Shown here piece after piece: positions 58,920 to 64,000 of a DNA stretch of 64,000 nucleotides. The stretch comes from Desulfobulbaceae bacterium. GTDB lineage: Bacteria > Desulfobacterota > Desulfobulbia > Desulfobulbales > Desulfobulbaceae. A model generated the notes under the pieces. The model did not search any database. It was given only the letters and a program-made list of their open reading frames with translations, and was not told the DNA's origin. Both the position numbers and the translations under genes were made by a program. How positions within the stretch are numbered: position 1 is the first letter of the stretch; each line of letters starts with the position of its first letter. The stretch is taken from contig DNUE01000016.1 of assembly GCA_003508005.1 (NCBI GenBank), forward strand, positions 12,192 through 76,191, in the 5' to 3' direction.

Positions 58920-59357
58920 ATGACAATGACATTAAGGGAAGAAATACAGGCAATCGTCAAGGCGGTGCCGGCGGCATTGACTGAGCGCAAAGACCTGTTC
59001 AGCTTTTCATATGTTGTGGCCGAACGGAAGGCATTTCTGTGCAAGCAGAAGCTGGTCTACTCCGCGAAAATCCGTATCGATGACCTCAACAAAGAGCTTC
59101 ATTTTTCCGAAATGCTCAAGGAAACGGGTTTTGGCCTGGGCGGCGGTAATGACGGCGATACTATGAGCCCCGGGCTTGGCTTCAGGAAATCCGTTTACAA
59201 GACCGGTTTGGGGCCGAGGCTGGAAACAATTGAGGAGCTTTCCTCCTTTTTCGGCAAAAAATACAGCTACACCTTTGCTTTCGCCTTGATCAGGGAACGC
59301 ATCAAGGCCGCGGCAACGAATGCTCGATATCGTTTCGTTTACAAGCTCATCCAGTAG
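58920..59357 (+). CDS. Hypothetical protein, 145 residues
   Basis: I do not recognise this protein. It has helices at both ends and a central Gly-rich segment (KETGFGLGGGNDGDTMSPGLGF). No signal peptide or membrane segment is seen. ATG 58920 is followed by a second in-frame ATG at 58926. It may belong with the upstream diguanylate cyclase, receiver and CheC-like genes, since it is on the same strand and shares their composition, but a 253-base gap separates it from them. Confidence 0.7.
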   Translation: MTMTLREEIQAIVKAVPAALTERKDLFSFSYVVAERKAFLCKQKLVYSAKIRIDDLNKELHFSEMLKETGFGLGGGNDGDTMSPGLGFRKSVYKTGLGPRLETIEELSSFFGKKYSYTFAFALIRERIKAAATNARYRFVYKLIQ

Positions 59358-59420
59358 CAAAGGGATGCATACGATGACAAGGAACCTTGGCGGATCAACA
59401 GCTCTTCAGCACCTTGAATG

Positions 59421-59467
59421 AAAAAAACAGGAGGGGAAATTTTCTTGTACAAATTCCGCCCCCCTGT
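59421..59467 (-). terminator. Terminator after the ferredoxin gene
   Basis: An imperfect GC-rich stem (about 59428-59442 with 59450-59467) is followed on the minus strand by seven T (A-run at 59421-59427). It lies about 42 bases after the ferredoxin stop. Confidence 0.6.
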
Positions 59468-59508
59468 TGACTTGCGTAAATCGATCCCGGTTTCCGCCGG
59501 GAAGAGAA

Positions 59509-59694
59509 TTACACTTCGGTAACCGTGATCGCCCCTGTCGGGCAGACCTCGACGCAGGTCTCGCAGCCCAGGCACTCATCCATGTTCACCGGCTCGGCCT
59601 TGCCGTCAACCAGTTCTAAGACCTGGGCAGGGCAGGCGTTTACACATTCAGAGTCACCGTTGCATTTATCTTTGTCCACCACTACATCAAACAT
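59509..59694 (-). CDS. Two-cluster ferredoxin with Asp14
   Basis: A 61-residue electron carrier. The second cluster binds C41, C44, C47 (CLGCETC) with C21; the first has C11, C17 and C51, but the usual second cysteine is D14 (CNGDSEC). The same Asp14 occurs in the archaeal Pyrococcus ferredoxin and in Desulfovibrio africanus ferredoxin III, where that site can hold a [3Fe-4S] cluster or convert between forms. A very good ribosome site (GGGAGG) precedes ATG 59694. It is monocistronic, with a terminator after it. Confidence 0.94.
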   Translation of the reverse strand: MFDVVVDKDKCNGDSECVNACPAQVLELVDGKAEPVNMDECLGCETCVEVCPTGAITVTEV

Positions 59695-60321
59695 GACATA
59701 CCTCCCTCGTTCTGTTTTGCTTTAAAGCCTTGGTAACAAACTCCTTGTGGAGTATTTTTTAACATGGGGCGACGTTATCGCGTCTCCCCAAGATGTTCAT
59801 CCCTTCTATTTGGCGCCGCTTAGCCATGCTTACGGCTATTTTCATTTTCCTGGCCCAGGTATTTTTTATTAGGGGCCGCTCCCGCAGGAATTGATCAACT
59901 GCCCTGGCATCCGATGGGTTCGCGCCGGACGATTGAGATGACGCTCACTTTCCCAACCTGTCCATTTTCCTGTTCGACCAGTGAATACAAGCAGCAGTGG
60001 CTGAAACGATCTTGTCTCTATCGCTTCAGCTTTTCTGAGTTCTCTGGTCAGGATGGAATAGTACCCAAAAAAAATATAACACCTCTTCTAACATATTGAA
60101 ATTTTTTCTGCCACGTTTTGCTGATAAAGTCATCAAAGAACATATGCACAAAATAAATAACAAGGATGCCGTTGTCAGAAGGATTTTTTGACATTCCCCT
60201 TCCGTTTGTTCATGGTGGAATCTCCTGTCAGGGTGAAGAGCTCATTTTCAGACTATGTGGCTAATCTCTCTGGATAAGTGCGACACGAACAGTCAGGAAT
60301 GAGATCGCCCTCCACGGCAGG
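59695..60321. other. Long intergenic region with hairpins
   Basis: This 627-base gap between the ferredoxin and galE genes has no gene I can support. Hairpins: ACTCC-TTGT-GGAGT at 59742-59755 followed by six T (weak plus-strand terminator), GGGG-C-GACG paired with CGTC-T-CCCC at 59766-59789, and a 10-of-11 stem at 60000-60030 (GCTGAAACGAT with ATCGCTTCAGC) followed by TTTT. A 12-codon minus-strand frame with a strong ribosome site lies at 60175-60213. Composition is lower in GC than the neighbours. Confidence 0.6.
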
Positions 60322-61335
60322 TCAGCGGTAACCGTCTGGATTGTTCGACTGCCAGCGCCAGGTGTCCGTGCACATGGCGTCGAGGCCGCGTCTCGCCCGC
60401 CAGCCGAGCTCTTTTTCAGCAAGGCCGGGATCAGCGTAGCAGCAGGCGATGTCTCCCGGTCGGCGGGAGGTGATGCGGTAGGGTATTTTCTTGCCGCTGG
60501 CCCGGGCAAAAGCGGCGATCATCTCCAGCACGCTGCAACCGCGTCCGGTGCCCAGGTTGAAGGTCGCCACCCCTGGGTTTTGCGTCAGTTTTTCCAGGGC
60601 CTTGAGATGACCCAGGGCCAGGTCGACCACATGGATATAGTCGCGGACCCCGGTGCCGTCGGGCGTATCGTAATCATTGCCGAATACCGACAGGGTCTGC
60701 AGTTTGCCCACCGCCACCTGGGAGATAAAGGGCATGAGGTTATTGGGGATGCCGTTCGGGTCCTCGCCGATCTCTCCGCTTTCGTGCGCGCCCACCGGGT
60801 TGAAGTACCGAAGCAGGGCCACGTTCCAGGACGGGTCCGCTGTGTGCAGATCGCGCAGAATCTCCTCGATGAACAACTTGGTCCGGCCATAGGGATTGGT
60901 GCAGGCGAGCGGAAAATCCTCGCGGATGGGAACGCTCTTCGGATGGCCATAGACCGTGGCCGAGGAACTGAAGACCATATTTTTGACATTGCATTCCTGC
61001 ATCACCTGGCAGAGGTTAAGGGTGCCGGTGATGTTGTTCCGGTAGTAGAGAAGGGGCTTGGCCACAGACTCGCCAACCGCCTTCAGCCCGGCAAAATGAA
61101 TGACCGCCGTTGCATCGTCGCAGACCGCGAAGATACGCTCCAACTCATCCCGGTCCAGCAGGTCGGTCTCGAACAGGGCGATGGGTCTTCCGGTCAGCTT
61201 TTCCACCCGCTGGAGGGACTCTTCGCATGAATTGCTCAGGTTGTCGATTACTGTGACCTGGTGCCCGGCGTTGAGCAACTCCAGGCAGGTGTGGCTGCCA
61301 ATATACCCGGCCCCGCCGGTGACGATGATATGCAT
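60322..61335 (-). CDS. galE: UDP-glucose 4-epimerase
   Basis: GalE converts UDP-glucose to UDP-galactose for surface polysaccharides. The 337-residue protein has GGAGYIGSH at 7-15, the catalytic SSSATVYG and Y149-x3-K153 (NPYGRTK), and the family blocks VDLALGHLKALEK and YADPGLAEKELGW near the end. ATG 61335 (MHIIVTGGAGYIGSH) follows AGGAG; an upstream start at 61374 adds unrelated residues. EamA lies upstream, 90 bases away. Confidence 0.95.
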   Translation of the reverse strand: MHIIVTGGAGYIGSHTCLELLNAGHQVTVIDNLSNSCEESLQRVEKLTGRPIALFETDLLDRDELERIFAVCDDATAVIHFAGLKAVGESVAKPLLYYRNNITGTLNLCQVMQECNVKNMVFSSSATVYGHPKSVPIREDFPLACTNPYGRTKLFIEEILRDLHTADPSWNVALLRYFNPVGAHESGEIGEDPNGIPNNLMPFISQVAVGKLQTLSVFGNDYDTPDGTGVRDYIHVVDLALGHLKALEKLTQNPGVATFNLGTGRGCSVLEMIAAFARASGKKIPYRITSRRPGDIACCYADPGLAEKELGWRARRGLDAMCTDTWRWQSNNPDGYR

Positions 61336-61425
61336 CTGTGCTCCTGCTCCTGAGGATAATATGAATGTGATCAAGAGAAACGGATCAAAGTTCTTTTGTC
61401 AAAGCTATTTTATTGTCCGGATTCA

Positions 61426-62403
61426 TCAGCCGGCAGTCGTTGCACCGCTCCCGCCTATTCCTATTCTCCTGCCCGTTTTCTTTTCCCCACGGAGGGAAGC
61501 CAGGTTGAACAGAATGATGGAAAGGGCGACGCAGAACATGCCGGCTACCGAGGAAAGTGTCGGCGACTCGTCGGGTAGCAGCAACCAACTCAGGGCGGCG
61601 CCGAACACAGGGATGATGAATTTCCAGATATTCACCTCCGATACCCGTGTTCCCGGGCGGCGAAGCAGGATAAACCACAAGGAAAATGCAATGGCTGAAA
61701 GGGCGGCCAGCCAAAACAGGACCGTGTAATATTCCATGGGCAGTATCCTCCGAGGCGGACCTTCCAGGGGGATGGAAAAGAGAAAGAGAAAAAGGCCGCC
61801 GAGAAATATCTGGATGGAATTGAGCATGACCGGTTCCATGCTGTTGTTATCGCGGGCCACCAGGATGTTACCGAAGGCGCTGGATACCGTAGACAGAAGC
61901 AGCAGCACGATGCCGGCAAGTTCCTTCAGCCCCGCCGGCGAACTCCAGGGCTCCCGGCTCACGCAGAGCACGATCACCCCGACTACCCCGAGTCCAAGGC
62001 TGAATATCCTGGACGGGGTCAGGGCGTCGTTGCCCATGCAGTAATGCGCAAGAATTGCTGCGACCAGCGGCGAGGCCCCGACGATGATGGCCGTAACCGC
62101 GCCGGAAACCAGGGTGATCCCGAAATAAAAGAGGGCATACAGTAAAAAGGTCTGGAAAAAACTGACCACCAGGATCAGTTTCAAGTTCTCCTGAATCATT
62201 CCGATTTGGTTCGGGTTTTTGCGCCACCAGAACGGTACCAGCATCAGGCCGGAAAGCATGAAGCGGAATCCGGCAAAGCAAAACGGGTCGGTGTAGCGCA
62301 GACCGATCTTGATGCCGGCAAAGGCGGTTGACCAGAGAAGGCAGGCCAGGATAGCCAGGAGGGCGTTGGTTGCCGGATAGGTGTCGCACCGCAATATGGA
62401 CAT
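61426..62403 (-). CDS. EamA/DMT-type membrane transporter
   Basis: A 325-residue transporter with about ten hydrophobic helices in two EamA repeats (first helix LLAILACLLWSTAFAGIKIG; second repeat starts near LAGIVLLLLSTVSSAFGNIL). The fold exports metabolites or amino acids; the substrate cannot be told. The last 15 residues are Gly-rich and basic. It lies upstream of galE on the same strand, separated by 90 bases. Confidence 0.9.
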   Translation of the reverse strand: MSILRCDTYPATNALLAILACLLWSTAFAGIKIGLRYTDPFCFAGFRFMLSGLMLVPFWWRKNPNQIGMIQENLKLILVVSFFQTFLLYALFYFGITLVSGAVTAIIVGASPLVAAILAHYCMGNDALTPSRIFSLGLGVVGVIVLCVSREPWSSPAGLKELAGIVLLLLSTVSSAFGNILVARDNNSMEPVMLNSIQIFLGGLFLFLFSIPLEGPPRRILPMEYYTVLFWLAALSAIAFSLWFILLRRPGTRVSEVNIWKFIIPVFGAALSWLLLPDESPTLSSVAGMFCVALSIILFNLASLRGEKKTGRRIGIGGSGATTAG

Positions 62404-62645
62404 GCTGGTAACCGTCGAAGAGGAGGAGCTTCAAAAAATTATAGTCGTTTTCTTGAGCCCTGCTGTCAAGAGGTTCCGGCGAAAGGGAGTGAATTGAAGC
62501 AGCCTCCTGCAGCTCTGTGCATCGGAGAGCTCGCGGTTACGGCCATAAATCATGATCGACATCATAACTAATTCCTGATAAAATTTATACAATATGGTAA
62601 AGAAGCTACGCTGCCGCAACAGATGACTTGAGCCGGAGGAGAGGT

Positions 62646-62828
62646 ATGCCGTATGTAAGTATTCGGGTGGCCGGAAAGCTGACCCGCACGCAGAAGCAAA
62701 ATATCGCCCGGGGCGTAACCGAGGTGATTGCCAGGGAGGCAAACAAGCCGGAGAGTTCCATCCTCATCTTTATTGACGAGGAAGAGAGGGAAAACATCGC
62801 CAGCGGCGGCAAGCTTCTGGACGAATAA
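62646..62828 (+). CDS. 4-oxalocrotonate tautomerase-like protein
   Basis: A 60-residue member of the tautomerase family. ATG 62646 gives MPYVSIRVAGKLTRTQK, so P2 becomes the catalytic N-terminal proline after Met removal; an upstream start at 62628 would bury it and is rejected. GGAGGAGAGG lies just before the start. Substrate unknown; such proteins often act in small-molecule isomerisation. It precedes ligA. Confidence 0.9.
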   Translation: MPYVSIRVAGKLTRTQKQNIARGVTEVIAREANKPESSILIFIDEEERENIASGGKLLDE

Positions 62829-62890
62829 GAGCTGTCCGGGAAGATGGCATGGCCTCAAGGCCGGGACTCGGCTGATTTTCGGGGAATAGG

Positions 62891-64000
62891 GTGAAGGACG
62901 AACAGCAGGCCAAGGCGCGGCTCAAGGAGTTGCGCAAGGAAATCGAATATCACAACCAGCGTTATTACGTGCTCGATGATCCGGTCATCGCCGATGCGGA
63001 CTATGACCGGTTGTTTCGCGAATTGCTGGCCCTGGAAGAGCAGTTCCCGCAGCTGGTCACAGCGGATTCGCCGAGCCGCCGGGTGGGCGGCGCGCCGTTG
63101 GCCTCTTTCGAGGAGGTGGCGCACCCTTTTCCCATGTACAGTCTGGACAACGTCTTTGCCGAGGAGGAGCTGCTGGATTTCGACCAAAAGGTAAGGCGGT
63201 TTCTTCAGTGGACAGGGGAGATTGTCTATATCTCCGAACCCAAGCTGGACGGCCTGGCGGTGGAGCTGATTTACGAGGAGGGCGTGCTTGTCCAGGGTTC
63301 GACCAGGGGCGACGGGGAAATCGGCGAAAACATTACCCCCCAGCTGCAGACCGTGCAGTCGATTCCCCTCAGGCTTGCAGGCGCACAGGCGCCGTCCCGG
63401 CTGATTGTCCGGGGCGAGGTGTTTCTGCCCCGAAACGGGTTTGCCCGTCTGAACCGGCAGCGCCTGGAGCAGGGGGAGCCACTTTTCGCCAATCCCCGTA
63501 ATGCCGCGGCGGGATCGCTGCGCCAGCTTGACCCGAAAATTACCGCCCAGCGGCCGCTGGATTTTTTTGTCTACGGCGTTGGCGACCCAGCCGCCGTGCC
63601 CTGCGCCGGTCAGGGTGAGCTGCTGGAATACCTGGCGTGTCTGGGCTTCCGGGTCAATCCTCAGCTCCGACGCTGCGATACGTTGCAGGAGGTGGTCCGC
63701 TGGTACCAGCACCTGCTTTCGGTTCGGCACTATCTGCCCTACGAAATCGACGGGATGGTAGTCAAGGTCGATGCCTTCGCCCTGCAGAACCGCCTGGGGA
63801 CAACTATCAGGGCGCCGCGCTGGGCCGTGGCCTGGAAGTTCCCGGCGACCCAGGTGACTACTCGGATCAACGGGGTGGAGTTCCAGGTGGGGCGTACCGG
63901 AGCGGTGACGCCGGTGGCCGTGCTGGCGCCGGTGAATGTGGACGGGGTTATGGTCAAGCGGGCCACCCTGCACAATCAGGATGAGATTGAACGCAAGGAC
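62891..64000 (+). CDS. ligA: NAD-dependent DNA ligase LigA (5' part)
   Basis: LigA seals nicks in DNA using NAD+. The frame is open from GTG 62891 to the window end, 370 codons so far. It begins KDEQQAKARLKELRKEIEYH (the N-terminal domain that binds NAD), with YYVLDDPVIADADYDRLF, then the adenylation domain with the active-site lysine K118 in EPKLDGLAVEL, NPRNAAAGSLRQLDP and the oligomer-binding start (FQVGRTGAVTPVAVL). The HhH and BRCT domains lie beyond the window. GTG is the best start; it follows GGGGAATAGG. Confidence 0.96.
   Translation, partial: MKDEQQAKARLKELRKEIEYHNQRYYVLDDPVIADADYDRLFRELLALEEQFPQLVTADSPSRRVGGAPLASFEEVAHPFPMYSLDNVFAEEELLDFDQKVRRFLQWTGEIVYISEPKLDGLAVELIYEEGVLVQGSTRGDGEIGENITPQLQTVQSIPLRLAGAQAPSRLIVRGEVFLPRNGFARLNRQRLEQGEPLFANPRNAAAGSLRQLDPKITAQRPLDFFVYGVGDPAAVPCAGQGELLEYLACLGFRVNPQLRRCDTLQEVVRWYQHLLSVRHYLPYEIDGMVVKVDAFALQNRLGTTIRAPRWAVAWKFPATQVTTRINGVEFQVGRTGAVTPVAVLAPVNVDGVMVKRATLHNQDEIERKD

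Noticed and set aside
56607..59357. A complete chemotaxis operon
   Set aside because: Only the receiver and CheC-like phosphatase are present; no CheA, CheW, CheR or chemoreceptor is encoded nearby.
59914..60099. A 61-codon plus-strand frame between ferredoxin and galE
   Set aside because: No ribosome site, no motif, and it crosses a stable hairpin at 60000-60030.

Overview
The window reads as ordinary chromosome of a Gram-negative bacterium with fairly high GC, most likely a member of the Desulfobacterota (former Deltaproteobacteria, perhaps near Desulfobulbales). This is an inference from gene content and order, not from a marker tree. The supporting signs are the rho-rpmE-prfA-prmC-murA order, a lysS-lolC-lolD order, lipid A synthesis through LpxI rather than LpxH, a small Rieske/cytochrome b pair, a ferredoxin with Asp at a cluster ligand position, many c-di-GMP and two-component proteins, and short periodic repeats at gene junctions. 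There are no rRNA genes, no recognisable insertion sequences, no prophage and no CRISPR array.

Layout. 1-4098 (+): end of rho, rpmE, prfA, prmC, murA (translation termination and peptidoglycan entry). 4088-7223 (-): a PilS/PilR-like sensor kinase and NtrC-family regulator. 7504-10860 (+): tatC broken by an apparent frameshift in a T9 run, a class II aldolase-family enzyme, and a UDP-glucuronate-type epimerase. 10979-11898: an AT-rich accessory patch with a PIN-like (NYN) protein and hairpin-rich noncoding repeat sequence. 11899-14925 (-): dxs, ispA, xseB (isoprenoid precursors). 15049-19413: a phage/Twinkle-type primase-helicase gene bracketed by inverted 34-bp repeats, divergent from a large HerA-like ATPase. 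19423-23372 (-): argC, truA, maf and a cNMP/PilZ double-sensor protein. 23567-24629 (-): tRNA-Gly, rplM, rpsI. 24925-31261 (+): hisB, a lipoprotein, ttcA-like, DUF89, asnS, hflX. 31277-32510 (-): pyrE, a zinc ribbon, a PilZ protein. 32680-38988 (+): glmS, namZ, lpxD, fabZ, lpxA, lpxI, which together supply amino sugars to lipid A and recycle cell wall sugars. 39017-44490 (-): a core-MetE-like protein, lysS, an AT-rich sulfotransferase that splits lysS from lolC-lolD. 44684-45985 (-) rlmD; 46325-47680 (+) an orphan sigma-54 regulator. 47799-55744 (-): YqeY, a TPR protein, ilvB, ilvN, psd, pssA, rsmD, coaD, Rieske protein, cytochrome b. 55804-56070 (-): tRNA-Val(CAC) and tRNA-Arg(CCG). 56607-59357 (+): a lower-GC signalling cassette of diguanylate cyclase, CheY-like receiver, CheC-like phosphatase and an unknown 145-residue protein. 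59509-62403 (-): ferredoxin, galE, EamA transporter. 62646 to the end (+): a 4-oxalocrotonate tautomerase-like protein and the 5' part of ligA.

The parts most worth a second look are the inverted-repeat-bracketed primase-helicase beside the HerA ATPase, the tatC homopolymer shift (next to a Tat-dependent Rieske protein elsewhere in the window), the signalling cassette beside a tRNA-like fragment, the dispersed TCGG-type, TTGA-type and CTGAAGA repeats, and the sulfotransferase and NYN genes that sit as AT-rich insertions in conserved surroundings. No clearly new multi-gene defence or metabolic system is visible.
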